Shown piece by piece: positions 48,901-58,930 of a stretch of DNA of 64,000 bases. Below the pieces are notes generated by a model. That model ran no database searches and was not told where the DNA came from. It saw nothing but the letters and a program-made list of their open reading frames with translations. The number at the start of each line of letters is the position of its first letter. Position 1 is the stretch's first letter. This DNA is from Himantopus leucocephalus (lineage: Eukaryota; Chordata; Aves; Charadriiformes; Recurvirostridae), in the NCBI GenBank assembly GCA_003993805.1, contig RSEF01000020.1:5739854-5803853 (forward strand). Direction: 5' to 3'. The position numbers and the translations under genes were made by a program.

Positions 48901-51900
48901 AAAATCCACCCCCTGCAGAGCCTCTCCCGAGCCTGTCTTCCAGGACGCCAAGGCATCCTCCTCTGTCATCCCTTTTCACAAAGGTGACATTTGTAAAGAG
49001 CTCAAGGGCAGGTTTTTCCATGCTGAAAGCTCAGCAGCAGCTCCCTGTGTAGCAGCGATAACCAGGTTTCTCAAAGAGCCGGGTCAGCGCAGAGGGGAGG
49101 TGCAGTGCTCCGTGGAAAAGTCTGTCCATTTAATTCAGTGCCCCCGTCACAGTGAGCTGAGCCACCCCGTGAACCTGTCATGAGGACGTGTGCCGGCAGC
49201 ATGTCCTCTTCAGTCCCATGCGTGGCAAGATGCTGAGGGGTGTGTGTGCTGGCTTCCTCATTCCTCGTGTGAATAAATAAATATTCCCGTGGGGCTGAGA
49301 CCAGGCCTGCAAATAGCTAGTGAGAACTGAAATCCCAACCTGAAATTAACTCCTATGGCTGAATAGGGTTTTAAAAAAAATTCTTTTTTAAAATGTCCTT
49401 TAAATGTAACTGGCTTGCAGGGGGGACTCAATGAATCTTTGTGGCCGACTCAGGCTGCGTGAGAGCCTGTGGACCCCAGCCCGCCCCGCAGGCAGGGTTC
49501 CCTCTCTGGCTTCGCTTCTACCGAACGTGCAGCCTCCTCACGGCATCCTTTCTAAGAAACGAATTTGGGGCAGCAGGGAGCTGTGTCATGACATGGGTAG
49601 TTGTCCCCCACCAAGGATGTTTGGCAAAGTGCGGGAGGTTTGTAATTGTGCCTGACTCCGGCGTGCAGCAGCTTCCCTGGAGGCAGAGTGCAAAACTCAG
49701 CGCGGTAGCCTGGGTACCCCGGCACAAAGCTCCCGACCTGTGTTTCGGCAGCTGTGTTTCGGTTTGGCAGTTGCCTGTAGGACAGAAGTTGGTGTTGGTT
49801 GGTGGCCTCAAGCCTCCTCCTTAACCATTCGCAGCAAGTCAGGCAGCAAGATTTCCCACAGCCTGTGATACAGCTGCATAAATCAGGGTACAACTGGGTA
49901 AACTTTGATTTTGTATCAGCGTACCATAGGGTTTGAGCCTTTTGCATTGTTTCACCTATGTCCGGTGCAGTGACCAGCACCTGTAGCCATGCCATAGACC
50001 AGCCTCAGGTGCCCGGTGAATAGATTTTGGGGCTGTGTCCTCCTGTTTTGCTGCAGTGACTGCAGCAGAGGCATTGCTGGTGTTTGAGGGTGTTGTCCCT
50101 TTAGCCTTGTACCAGCGTTCAGGTCCTCTTCATGATCGCTTCAGGTGCGTCCGTGAAAGCAGGTATGAAAGCCACACAGTGGATGTAATGGGTGCTCCTG
50201 GTGTTGAACAGTAAAAAATGGGGACTTCTGGTCAAGAAGGAGATGCATCACTGTGTGCGGGCATAAGAAATAAATAGGGAATTGAATCCCAAGGGGATTG
50301 ATGCCAGCACCCCTCATTTCACTTTTAACTACTGCTCTAGATGTGTTATTTCCTCCCCAAAAATGAAGATTGGAAAGGGAAAGCTACCGAGAGACATCCA
50401 AAAAGCTATGCCAGGAAGCTGCTTAGATTATAATGCTACCTGGAAGAGGTGACAGGCTGCATAAGAGCCTGAGACGGCAGAGATCTTCCTTACAGACAAT
50501 TAGTTTTAGTTAAACAAGTATTAACCAACCATTACTGGGGTTTTTTTTTGTACAAGGAAAGGGATTTTAAATGGATTCCGTGTAGCTAAACTGCCTGGAA
50601 ATCAGGGAGTTCTGCAAGGGAAAAAGACTTCTGTAGATGTCGTTCATTTCAAAGATATATTAAATCTGGTTCTTTAGTTACTGGATCGCTTTAAAATGCA
50701 AATTAACCACTTGCCAAAATCAATTTCTTTTGCAGCTTGAATTTCAGTGGAGTCCATCTGGCATCTGCTGGGCAGTTTAGTGACTTCCTGGGGAGCATGG
50801 GCCCTGCACAATTTGTTGGGCGTCAGACCTTGGCCACCACCTCCATGGGTAAGGAACACAAAGATGTTAGGTAGCTTTAATTTAATCTTGAACAGACCGC
50901 TCCTACAAGCCACCTAATAACGTGTCCAGCATCTGCTGCTCCACCACTCCCCCGCTCCGTTTCTCTGTTAAATCAAGTAAGCTTGGCTGAAAGGTTTTGC
51001 TGATTGCTGCGAACATGGTGTTAGTAGGAGAGCACACCAGCTTTATGCTTTCCTCTGTCAGGTCTGAAAGGCACAGACTAACTAAAACACAGCTAAAATC
51101 CTGAAAATGCATCCTGTGCATTTTTGTGTTTTTCTTGCTTTCTAAGGCCCACTGGGCTCTGTAAAGATTTTCTTATGGTCCACCATAATTACATTTTCCA
51201 AAGCAGCCTGCAAATCTAGGTACTTCTGTTTGGGAGAGATGAGAGGCTAGCTGCCGCTGAAGAGTACAAGACTGAGTCACCAAAGCCATGTTAGAGGGCT
51301 GACATTAGAGATTGCTTTTGAAAATGTGGGCTTGAATCACTGCAGAGCTGCTCCAGAGTAACGCAGGAGGAGATCAGGCACTCGGGGTGTACAGTTTGTT
51401 ACAGCTCGTAGCAGGCGTGACATGAGGACTGTTTTTTTTTTTTTTTTTTAACATTTTAGTAGCCCACAGATACATCGTTTTGAAAGTCTTCTGTCTATTT
51501 TGACATTTTGGTTTAGGGGATGTGGAAATTGGCTTGCAAGAGCGAAATGGGCAGCTAGAAGTGGATATCATTCAGGCTCGAGGACTGACACCAAAACCCG
51601 GCTCCAAAACACTGCCAGGTAGTATGCTTTGACCTCCTAAAGTAATTCACTGACCCCCAGCCTCCTGCGATGCTTGTGAATAGGAAAAAATTTAATTCCG
51701 CTTGGCTTCTGCAGAAATAAGCAGTCTGTATGCGGTATTGAAAATAAGGCTGGTTGAGCAAATCTTTTCATTGCTGTAAATGCCTTCTTTAGAAATACCT
51801 GAGACGTGGCACTCTGTCTTTTCTAAAGTGAGCATGAAGATTTTTTCATATTTGACCATATTTATTTTTTCCAGCTGCTTACATCAAAGCTTACCTGCTA

Positions 51901-54164
51901 GAGAATGGCGTGTGCATTGCGAAAAAGAAGACAAAAGTGGCTCGCAAATCATTAGATCCTTTGTACAATCAGGTGTTACTGTTTGCTGAGAGCCCACAGG
52001 GCAAAGTATTACAGGTAAGATGAGCAAGTCTCAGGTCTGCCCATCTCTCTCTTCCACCTCTGCTGGAAGATACTAAGTTTGGCAAGGGATCTGGATAGTT
52101 GACATAGACAAGAAAAAGCCAATGTTTTCACATTGAACTAAATGCACTCGATCTGAACATAACAAATGGAAAGGAAAACCTTTTTTTCGTACTCAAACTG
52201 ATTGTTATTTGACACCCTGCCAGGTAACATGAGTGCCTACCAGGAAAAGGTTTGATTTTTATTTTTTCAATTCTTTTTTCCCTGACCAGTTAGGAGATAA
52301 ATAGTACCTATAGATGCTAAACGATCTTGCAGCGTAGGTTGTCTTCTGTGTTTATGTGTATTCAGAGCACTCTGCTTTGGCCATTGCCCGGTCACATATC
52401 CTACCTTTTTCTACCTCTGTTCTTTTATTGCCATATATTTTCTGCCATACTCATGTTTTCAATTCTGCACCTATGTTTCCGGAGCAAAGAGTGATTTGCA
52501 TTGTTAATTCGTACCTAAATCATTTCCATCCAATAAAGCCTGGCTAGAATCGACTGGTAATACTGATGTAATTAATCGGCGAGTTTCTATTGCTTACCTC
52601 CACTGGCATATGAATTGCCAGCTGAGCTGCTGGATCCTTCTCATTACTGAATTATTCCTTGTTTACCATGATTAGAAGCATTTTTCCCTGTTGCAATGAG
52701 ACTGCACTTTTTCTACAGAAATGGGGTGGACCTGGCTTGGTCTGCTCGCCTTGCATGGGTTTCCTTTCCTGCTGCCTTGCTGCCAGGAAAGGCACTTATT
52801 CCAAGAGAATAAAATGAGGAACTTGGCCCTCTGCCAGAGGCCGTGCCACCAAACCAACCTTCTGCAGTGGCTTACTCCACCATCTCATGCTGACCTAGAG
52901 TGTTATTTTTGTCTTTTAATTGGCATTTGTTGTCTCTCCTACCTCATTTTACAGAAATTGTAACGTTCTGGTTATTCGGAGCCTAGGGAAAGAAGCTGTC
53001 AGGATTAGCCAGAGATCACTAGTCACCATCATAACCCATCGTACTCATCCTCTCCTCTTCAGAACATGGACTCTCTCTGGAGTCAGTCGTCACCTTTGTC
53101 TTGAGCCACATAGGGCAACTTGGTCATGTGCAGACCTCCAGCATGCCTAAGCCCATGACCCTCACTACATCTGTTGTTCCACCCACTGGTCTCCATCGTG
53201 TCGTGAGTGTGATTCAGCTTTCCCTGCTCGTCTGCCAGCTCTGTTTCATTAGACCTTCCTCTGCGTCTGCAAGCCTTTCTCGGCAGTCTGTTCTGCTTCC
53301 CCTGCATGCTACTCCATTTGTGCCCCTTGCGTCACCGGTCCCGCTTGCCAGCGCTCGGCTGCTGCCCTTTCTCCAGGTGAGTAGCCGTGCCTCGTCTCCA
53401 TCTGCCCTGTGTCACGAGCTCCGAGTGCAGAAGTTAAGACATGCTCTTTTCCTCAATCTGTCGGCTCTAAACCCAACTATTGCCCACCTTTTTTTGTCAA
53501 TGTATTTTTCTGGAACAGGAGCCCTTCCTGCTCCTTTCCCACAGGCCATCTTTTGTTGTGTCCAAGGCCCGTTACTGTGCCAGGACCAGCTTTTACCTGG
53601 AGGTGTTGGAGTTGCAGCTCCAGGGATACTTGGTGCACGCGCTGTCCCTGCGCAGCAGGTAGAACACAGAATGGTGTCTCATCCACACGGGCATTCACCT
53701 CTTTTCCATGGTGGGGGGGGGTGGGGGTGAAATTTGATAACATTAGGATTTGTAAAACTTTGCTTAAAAAAAAAAAAAAAGTAAAATCATCAGCCAGAGC
53801 TTCGCGTCACCTGTTGGTAGCGTAAACCTTTCTGCTCTTCTCAGACTGTAGTAAAGGATGAGTAGAAAGGATTGATCAGACTTGTGCTTCCCAAGCAAGT
53901 GTGCAAGTTGGAGGATTAACTGTGCTCCCCCTTCTTGTTCCTAAGGTGATAGTCTGGGGAAACTACGGACGCATGGAACGCAAGCACTTCATGGGAGTTG
54001 CCAGGGTCCTCCTGGAAGAACTGGATTTGTCAACTTTAGCAATCGGCTGGTACAAGCTCTTCCCAACCTCCTCGATGGTAGATCCCACTACAGGCCCGCT
54101 CCTGCGTCAGTCCTCACAGCTTTCCCTGGAGAGCACAGTGGGACCCTGCTGTGACAGGTCTTAG
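3843..54164 (+). CDS. RIMS4: RIMS4, regulating synaptic membrane exocytosis protein 4 (RIM4-gamma), six coding exons
   Basis: The CDS joins 3843-3939, 38867-39008, 50736-50848, 51517-51618, 51875-52014 and 53946-54164: 813 bases, 270 residues plus stop. All five introns are GT/AG and their phases agree, so the frame is intact. The N-terminus ([20 protein letters not shown]) and linker ([12 protein letters not shown]) are those of RIMS4; RIMS3 has a different N-terminus. One C2 domain (RIM C2B type) runs from about residue 119 to 240, with a lysine-rich patch KKKTK at 168-172 and GWYKLFP at 232-238. RIM-gamma proteins are known to lack the zinc finger, PDZ and C2A domains of long RIMs, to bind no calcium, and to act in neuronal exocytosis and neurite arborisation. 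From memory, human RIMS4 is 269 residues, so this is full length. The start is the first in-frame ATG after the stop at 3588. Identity is based on recognition, not a search. Confidence 0.96.
3944..3960 (+). other. G-rich tract next to exon 1 donor (G-quadruplex candidate)
   Basis: Runs of 4, 8 and 3 G separated by single T bases begin four bases after the GT donor. The 8-G run can supply two G tracts, giving the four needed for a quadruplex on the + strand and in the pre-mRNA. More G-rich sequence follows up to the assembly gap at 4025. Confidence 0.55.
4025..4073. other. Assembly gap (49 N)
   Basis: The gap lies in G-rich intron sequence 85 bases after exon 1, flanked by GGGAAGGGGGG on the left and TGTGTGTCC on the right. 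High GC is a likely cause of failed sequencing. The true length is unknown. Confidence 0.99.
4174..4188. repeat. Poly-C run (15)
   Basis: A homopolymer of 15 C lies in the GC-rich start of intron 1. Its length is likely to be unreliable in the assembly. Confidence 0.9.
7347..7574. repeat. 108-bp duplication split by single N bases
   Basis: The segment 7358-7465 is repeated as 7468-7574 with a one-base deletion and one substitution. The copies are separated by an N at 7466, and another N at 7356 splits a short repeat of the first bases. Near-identical copies abutting an N are typical of overlapping contig ends that were not merged. The sequence itself is unique intron DNA with no recognised function. 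Confidence 0.85.
7574..7620. repeat. 23-bp duplication split by N
   Basis: The copies 7574-7596 and 7598-7620 differ at one base and are separated by a single N at 7597. The pattern matches the preceding duplication and points to an assembly join. Confidence 0.8.
8309..8358. repeat. 25-bp tandem duplication
   Basis: Two units, 8309-8333 and 8334-8358, begin ATTGAACT and differ at two positions. No N lies between them, so this is a genuine AT-rich local duplication in the intron. Confidence 0.8.
9853..9895. repeat. 21-bp duplication split by N
   Basis: The copies 9853-9873 and 9875-9895 differ at one base and flank a single N at 9874. This is another likely unmerged contig join. Confidence 0.8.
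12640..12707. repeat. 17-bp minisatellite, four perfect copies
   Basis: The unit GACAGTTTCCCAGTGGT occurs four times without change (12640, 12657, 12674 and 12691). No interruption or N is present. Perfect identity suggests recent expansion and probable length variation between individuals. Confidence 0.95.
13730..14410 (+). promoter_or_regulatory. CpG-richer intronic segment with TATA-like motif (candidate)
   Basis: CpG dinucleotides are noticeably denser at 13760-13880 and 14080-14200 than in the surrounding intron, and a TATATAAG motif lies at about 14404. This could be an enhancer or an alternative internal promoter. I found no downstream exon that splices into RIMS4 exon 2, so the function is unproved. 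Confidence 0.2.
24096..24114. repeat. Poly-A run (19) beside a single-N join
   Basis: Nineteen A bases are followed 15 bases later by an N at 24130. I see no processed-gene sequence in front of the A run, so it is better read as a simple homopolymer that broke the assembly. Confidence 0.75.
24805..24905 (-). mobile_element. Probable CR1 LINE fragment (antisense)
   Basis: The + strand segment contains TTGCTTTTTGAACCC followed by wording similar to the antisense of amniote CR1 3' regions. It is diverged and short, and I judged it by eye from memory of the family. It could also be part of another old repeat. Confidence 0.45.
27499..27720 (-). mobile_element. CR1 LINE 3' end, 5'-truncated
   Basis: The + strand begins CAGAATCACAGAATC, the complement of the short terminal repeats at CR1 3' ends, and continues with TTGGAAAAGACCT and CCACCACTAAACCATGTCC, familiar from avian CR1 copies. 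The element is therefore on the - strand with its 3' end at about 27499. CR1 recognition fades at about 27720, consistent with the usual 5' truncation. It has no coding capacity and is a passive intron insertion. Its type is the main evidence for a bird genome. Confidence 0.85.
33513..33586. repeat. 36-bp duplication split by N
   Basis: The copies 33513-33548 and 33551-33586 differ at one base and flank an N at 33549. This is a likely unmerged contig overlap. Confidence 0.8.
34135..34391. repeat. 122-134-bp duplication split by N
   Basis: The copy 34135-34268 is repeated as 34270-34391 with a 12-base deletion and two substitutions. A single N at 34269 separates them. Both copies contain a TTTA-type simple repeat. 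The deletion makes this either two alleles placed side by side or a consensus error at a join. Confidence 0.8.
34575..35690 (+). mobile_element. Ancient CR1 LINE copy (degenerate ORF2 end plus 3' UTR)
   Basis: Several stretches in the right order match the reverse-transcriptase gene end and 3' UTR of old amniote CR1 elements. GGGTCTTGTCAGATAC lies near 34610, AATGGATTAAAAACTTACTT near 34730, TTCACAGATGATAC near 34870, GATGGCTGAAAGCTGAA near 35400, and GGTCCCTTCTGGTTCCTGG near 35625. The frame is full of stops and indels, so it encodes nothing. The divergence means an old insertion, older than the CR1 at 27499. The family was recognised by eye; subfamily and exact ends are uncertain. Confidence 0.75.
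38867..39008 (+). CDS. RIMS4: RIMS4 coding exon 2
   Basis: The 142-base exon encodes residues 33-79 and two bases of codon 80. It carries the RIM-gamma linker motif [20 protein letters not shown] and a serine-rich stretch with [16 protein letters not shown], a plausible phosphorylation region. The acceptor is TTTTCCTAG and the donor is AA|GTAAGT, a consensus match. Confidence 0.96.
43068..43068. other. Single-N assembly join
   Basis: An isolated N lies in intron 2. Unlike most other single-N sites in this window, I see no clear duplicate flanking it. Confidence 0.8.
44587..44686. other. Assembly gap (100 N)
   Basis: Exactly 100 N bases lie in intron 2, the conventional placeholder for a gap of unknown size. 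The flanks are ordinary intron DNA. Confidence 0.99.
45235..45253. repeat. Poly-C run (15) followed by GGG/N
   Basis: Fifteen C bases are followed by GGG and an N at 45253. The surrounding 200 bases are GC-rich. A homopolymer probably caused the break. Confidence 0.85.
46219..46260. repeat. 21-bp tandem duplication
   Basis: Two identical units beginning GAGAGGCATG lie at 46219-46239 and 46240-46260, with six bases of a third. No N is involved, so it is a genuine recent local duplication. Confidence 0.9.
50736..50848 (+). CDS. RIMS4: RIMS4 coding exon 3
   Basis: The 113-base exon completes codon 80 and encodes residues 81-117 plus one base of codon 118. It holds the conserved pre-C2 segment [19 protein letters not shown]. 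The acceptor is TTTTGCAG and the donor is ATGG|GTAAGG. The first dozen residues ([12 protein letters not shown]) look less conserved than the rest when compared from memory with mammalian RIMS4. Confidence 0.96.
50849..51516 (+). other. RIMS4: RIMS4 intron 3 (668 bp)
   Basis: The intron runs from GTAAGG to GGTTTAG. A run of 18 T at 51432-51449 lies 67 bases before the acceptor. Nothing else is recognised. Confidence 0.9.
51517..51618 (+). CDS. RIMS4: RIMS4 coding exon 4 (C2 domain start)
   Basis: The 102-base exon encodes residues 118-151 plus one base of codon 152. It opens the C2 domain with [20 protein letters not shown] and the loop [12 protein letters not shown]. The acceptor is TTTAG and the donor is CCAG|GTAGTA. 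RIM C2B domains lack the aspartates that bind calcium, and none are seen in this loop. Confidence 0.96.
51619..51874 (+). other. RIMS4: RIMS4 intron 4 (256 bp)
   Basis: A short intron from GTAGTA to TTTTTTCCAG, with a strong polypyrimidine tract before the acceptor. Nothing else is present. Confidence 0.92.
51875..52014 (+). CDS. RIMS4: RIMS4 coding exon 5 (C2 core)
   Basis: The 140-base exon encodes residues 152-198 and ends on a codon boundary. It contains [12 protein letters not shown], the basic patch KKKTK (168-172), which in RIM C2 domains is the kind of surface that contacts acidic lipids, and [13 protein letters not shown], a core C2 strand. The acceptor is TTTTCCAG and the donor is CAG|GTAAGA. 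Confidence 0.96.
52015..53945 (+). other. RIMS4: RIMS4 intron 5 (1.93 kb)
   Basis: The intron runs from GTAAGA to TTCCTAAG. It contains a G-rich run near 53708 and a 15-A run at 53766-53780. A 209-codon open frame on the + strand at 53101-53730 is not recognisable and does not splice in frame with RIMS4, so I treat it as chance. Confidence 0.88.
53946..54164 (+). CDS. RIMS4: RIMS4 coding exon 6 (C2 end and C-terminus)
   Basis: This final coding segment gives residues 199-270 and the stop TAG at 54162-54164. It starts [17 protein letters not shown], continues through [19 protein letters not shown], the end of the C2 domain, and closes with the RIM-gamma tail [16 protein letters not shown] and CDRS. 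The exon continues into the 3' UTR. The acceptor is CCTAAG. Confidence 0.96.
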   Translation: MIVWGNYGRMERKHFMGVARVLLEELDLSTLAIGWYKLFPTSSMVDPTTGPLLRQSSQLSLESTVGPCCDRS

Positions 54165-57100
54165 TGAGTAAGGAAGGGGGAACTGCTTTTGTTTTTTAAA
54201 CATGCTGTCAAGGTTTTGTTTGCTGGAACTCTGACCTCAAGCGCAATGCATGTTCAATCAGTTCTTGTGGAGCTGGAAGAGGAGGATAAACCAGTGACCT
54301 TAGACAGAAGACGAGGGGGAGGGCGCTGTGCCCTCTCCGTCCGAGGAGGAGGTGCCGTGGGGCATGAGTCCTAGTTGTCAAAGTAGACATACACCTCTTG
54401 TTTCACTTCTCTCGCTGTCATTCTTGGACCCTTGTTTCAGATCACTATTAACCCTGGAAAGTTGCAGCATTTGAAAGAATTTGGGGGGAGTAAGGAAGGA
54501 ATTTTTCTTGACTGTGCCTCTTAGAAATTTCTAATATGGATTCTTTCACGAGAAAGTACCTGAAAAATTCAGAGGCCAATGTCTGACCCGAAAAGGGCAG
54601 GAGCAGAAAGTTTAAGAGGAAGAATTAGGTTTTTGATAAGGTCTTTCTTCTTGAAAGGAAGAAAACGAAAGAAAACTGCAACTCTTTCTTTAGAATCAGT
54701 TCCCTATCACTGAGTCATGTTAACTGTAACAGTGTCGTTGCTGTGTTTTCAAACTGTGCCAAATTACCAGCAAGTGTCTTTACTGCATTACTTGTCTAAC
54801 ACTGCTGATGAAGCATACTTGGTGGGAGAATAAGTAGCGCCTACTTAGACCAGACAGTTTGAACAGAGTTTGAGTTTAGCAGGCTAATTAACTGCAATTT
54901 TGCTCAGAAAAAAAGCCACTAGAAGTGGGAGCTGAACATCAGACTTGCAGCTTGAGATATGTTTTGTATTGTCAGATACAACGTTCTGCAATTTACTGAC
55001 TCCCTTACTTGTTGCTGTGCATCCTTCAGTCACAATGTCTTCTATCTCCTGCTTTTCTTCCATCTCCTTTGTACTGGTACATATCTGCTGGAGATGCTGC
55101 CCTTCCTGTTGTGCTATGGACTGACCTGAAACAGGACTGTTTTATTCTGCCACGGGAGAGGAGACTGAGGTTTCTGGGGGTGCAGAAGAAAGAAACCTCA
55201 GTTTGTCATCTGACAAGAAGGTGCTGGAGAGCGTGTAACCTTCCTTGTGGAGAGAAAGGTGCTTTAGGCAGTCTCGGTAGTACACAAACATAGTCAAGTG
55301 TCCTGCAAGAGGAGATGCAATCCCCAAAGTATGGAGAGGTAGCGGGTGAGGAGTCTGAAGATGTAGTGGTCACAGCATGTATATTTTGTTAATTAAAGTG
55401 CAACACTAACTGTAAATGAGTCATGTAGGTTAAGCACATGCTCTGAGCTTCTAAGCTGCAGTGGCTGTTGTCAGCAGAGTCATGTGCTGGAGTAAGTGCG
55501 CTAAATCCTTCAGACAATTAAAAACTTATTATCCAAAATAACAGAGAATCTCCAAAGATTTGCTGTTGATAGACCTCTTTTGGCTAAGTTTTGTCTTAGT
55601 TCCTAATGAGGATTTGATGACTGCTGTCTCAGAATAAACTTTTGGAGATGTTTTACTTTGTGATTTAAAAGTGAAGGTCCCATGTCATGTTTAGGAATGA
55701 GCAGATTTTTGACCTGTCGTAGAGGCATATTGAACATTTATTTCTGCATGTGGACCTCAGCTTTTTAGAATTAAAGCATGAGTGTTGAGTGGATGGTAAA
55801 AGCAGTTGCTTTTGGTCCTAGCTTGTCAATGGCATTTTAAATTATTTTGAGATAAATTACAGGATAGATGCAAAAATAATAGGCCTTACAATAATCTCTG
55901 TAAAAAATTATATAATATAAAGGAGAGGGAAGGAGGATAAGGGACATAGAATGAATAGTTTTTTGAGTCTTCAGTGGCACAAGCCTCAACATTTCAGATA
56001 AATCTCTTAATTTACTTGATCAAATACGTCTCTCCCTCTCACTAATTATTTTTTCTAATCGTATTAGAAAATTTCTATATATTAGCTGAAGAAAGTTTGT
56101 TGCATGCTGGTCAAACTATGTTGTGGCTCTCTTTTATTTTTCTTTTTTAAAAAAGCACATTTACTGTAATTCAAGTCAGCATCTTTTCCTCTTGGTATGT
56201 AGTGAGTACTAGGCAATATTGTATAATATGTGTATGAACTAGAATAGATTAGGTAGATTTAGTGGTTTGTAGCACTGGATCTTTTAATAACTATGTCTTC
56301 AAAAGGACCGTGAGGAGCTCCAGGTACATCCCAGACCTGGCAGCTGAGTAACAGGGCTTCTGTCTTAAGTTATGCCGAAAACTTTCTGTTGGAACTTAGT
56401 TTGGACATTATCTACCAGTAATAGCTAGTTAACCATGGTTTTCCTGTGTCCAGTGAGGTGAATGCAACATTTTTGCAGTCTTTAATGGGGACTAGGAGAC
56501 TATATAAGCCAAAAATATTCCCCCAAAAAACTTTGTTTAATGACTGTCTGTTGAAAAGCTCAGTTCCTGTGTGCCTGGCAAATGCGACGTGTCTCTATAT
56601 CCTACCCCTCCAAAAGCTCTGCAAGCTCGATGATGATCAGTTTAGTTATAATAGCACTACTTAACGCTGAGGACTATCTTCCGTATGTTTTTAATCATGC
56701 TAAAAGGTCACTGTCAGGGTAAAAACAAAAAGTTACAGTTCTACTTGTGTTATTTTTGTTAACATCTCAGATTCTGAAATTTGGAGACAGTTTTAACAGT
56801 CTGCTCCATCCTGTTTTCTTCTGTATTTTTTACGTGGTTGGTTGTAGTCCAGTGGTTCTCGCTTTTGTTTCTGCTCACTTCCAAGTCCTGTTTCTCCCCA
56901 GTAAGCGAACGTTGCAACCCCTGGCTGCCACGCACAGCAGAGTCAGGCAAACTGGCAAGCGCAGATGATCTTCCTTCGTAAAGCAGACTCACAGGAGCCC
57001 TGCTGAGAGTGCCCGCGGGGCACAGGGTGAGGCCAGGAGAGTTGCACGGTACCCTACAATCTAAATTCTTGTGTCACTCATGCCCGTGATTCCTGCACTG

Positions 57101-58930
57101 ACCATGGTGTATTATAGTTAAAAAAGAAGTCTTCTAGTTATCCATCAATTTAAAGATTCCCAGTATAGCATCCAAGGCAAGTCTCAGGCTTGGAATAGCT
57201 TATTTTTATAAAGCCTAACCCTTTTTTTTCCCCAGATTTGACTTGCCAGTTTCTGTCTAAGGTGATGTGATATGACAGTTGGGATTACCAGTCTGGTCGT
57301 GTAAAAAGCAGCAGTTTGGGAGAGTGATGAGCAGCTGAAAACTAAACTTTGGTCCCCTTTGCAAGTCCTGACTGAGTTTTTTCCTGTCTCTGAGTCTAGT
57401 TGCTAGTTATAGTCAGGGAGGGGGAGAGGGGGGGAGAGTAGGAGACTTATAAAAAGAAAAAAGCTTCGTAATATTTTTGGTCTGTGAGCAATGATGAGGG
57501 ATGAGACTGAGGAGAGATAAATACCTGCCCGGCTCATGGTTGATTCCCTGTTCTTTGTGCATGAAATACTACATTTTAATAGTAACGGAAAGATTGCTTA
57601 CCAAAAAAAAAAAAAAAAAAAANTGGTTCATAAATGTTTCCTGCGTTAGTATTACCACGGAAAGCAGAAATCCTGATGTTGAGAGCAGAATGATCTCTCC
57701 CCAGTGGGAATCCCCTGCACACAGGGAGAGCAGAGCACTGAAACCATGCCTGGCACGCGGCTTTGTCGTCTTTGTGGTCTGAGCAAAAAGCAGCCCTGAC
57801 CGTGGTTAGTCCTGGTTTGTTCAGGCAAAAAATGTGATATTTTCCCAGCCTCCTGGTGTTGCTTTCCCTTTGCCCCAACACAGCTGGGATGCCACAGAGC
57901 CAACACAAGGTCCTCACTCTGCAATTCAATCCATGGGTCCTCATCCTGCAGCCGCAGCCGCGTGGGCAGGCTGGAGCATCCCTTTTGCACTGCGCGTTTG
58001 TGTCCGCGGGCAGGGTGAGGGCCAGGTGACTTTACTGCTCAGCCAAGTGCATCCCTACTTCTTGGCCATGGATTGTTTCAAAGGACATTGCAGAATTATT
58101 TGCTTTGAATGAAAATATATATTTATTGTTTCTAGCTACCGGATCCTTTATCAATGTACTGTTCTAAATTTGTAGGTCTTCTGGAGTATGAATATCACAA
58201 GTTCCTGTACAGGAGCTATTTTTAAGACGTTGAGGCAGTTAACAGAATCTCAACCTAAGCATGTTTAGTAATGTTTAGACAGCAAGACAACTTTTTTATG
58301 AAATTCATTTTAAGTTAGTTTATTACATGCTGTTGGTAATATTTTAAAACAGGAAAAATATTTTTCTTTAAAGACAAAATGATGTATGTTTTTTAACAGA
58401 TAACATAATTTAGTGTTTTCAAAAATGTTTAATGTTCTTGGTATGAAGTTTACTCATTCTTTTGATTCCTGTGTTCCTTGTTATATTTTATCAACTTTTT
58501 TCCAAAAGAAGAGGCATATGTAAATAAACACCAGAAAAGAGTCCTATAAGAAATTCTGTTTGAGCGGGCCATAAAATTATTAGTAAATATTTGTTATTGT
58601 TCATTAACTCTCAGCTACTATTCAAGCCTTTGTTGAAAGAATTGATGTTGTATTTTCAAGATGAGAACTACTTAGCTAGTTTTGTCATAATCCTGTACTC
58701 TGTATAAAAATCTTTTTATAAAGAAAGTCTAATAGGCTAACAAGCAATAATATATTCCATTTGGTGTGCACAGATTGTGACTTGCAGGCTGTAGTACGTA
58801 TTGTTGATACAGTTTATAATTGTCTTCAATCTCAATGACATCACTTTTGAAAGAGATCCATATTAACTTTGATTGTAAAAAACGAAGACTGGGCTGTTGC
58901 CTTGTGAGATACATTCATCCTATAGACTTC
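54165..58930 (+). other. RIMS4: Probable RIMS4 3' UTR region
   Basis: No coding frame is recognised after the stop. The DNA becomes AT-rich, most clearly at 58080-58930. Candidate AATAAA poly(A) signals are at 58523-58528 and, further on, 59510-59515. Mammalian RIMS4 has a 3' UTR of several kilobases, so a long one here is plausible, but its end and any internal intron cannot be fixed without transcripts. A 20-A run (57603-57622) followed by an N marks an assembly break. Confidence 0.45.
58523..58528 (+). terminator. Candidate polyadenylation signal AATAAA
   Basis: A canonical hexamer lies in the AT-rich tract 4.36 kb after the stop codon, with a T-rich patch from about 58582. It is one of several candidates and was chosen because the AT-rich, 3'-UTR-like tract ends within a few hundred bases. 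Confidence 0.3.

Larger units (their letters stand above)
39009..50735 (+). other. RIMS4: RIMS4 intron 2 (about 11.7 kb)
   Basis: The intron is bounded by GTAAGT at 39009 and TTTTGCAG at 50735. It contains a 100-N gap, two single-N positions, a poly-C run, a 21-bp tandem pair and three AT-rich segments that look unusually ordered (see findings). I recognise no other exon or RNA gene. Confidence 0.9.

Noticed and set aside
53101..53730. 209-codon + strand open frame in intron 5.
   Set aside because: Low-complexity Ser/Leu/Pro-rich composition, an overlapping second frame over the same bases, and no splice-compatible join to RIMS4.
57603..57623. 20-A run as the tail of a retrocopy or the real RIMS4 poly(A) end.
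   Set aside because: It is encoded, ends at an assembly N, and no processed gene precedes it.
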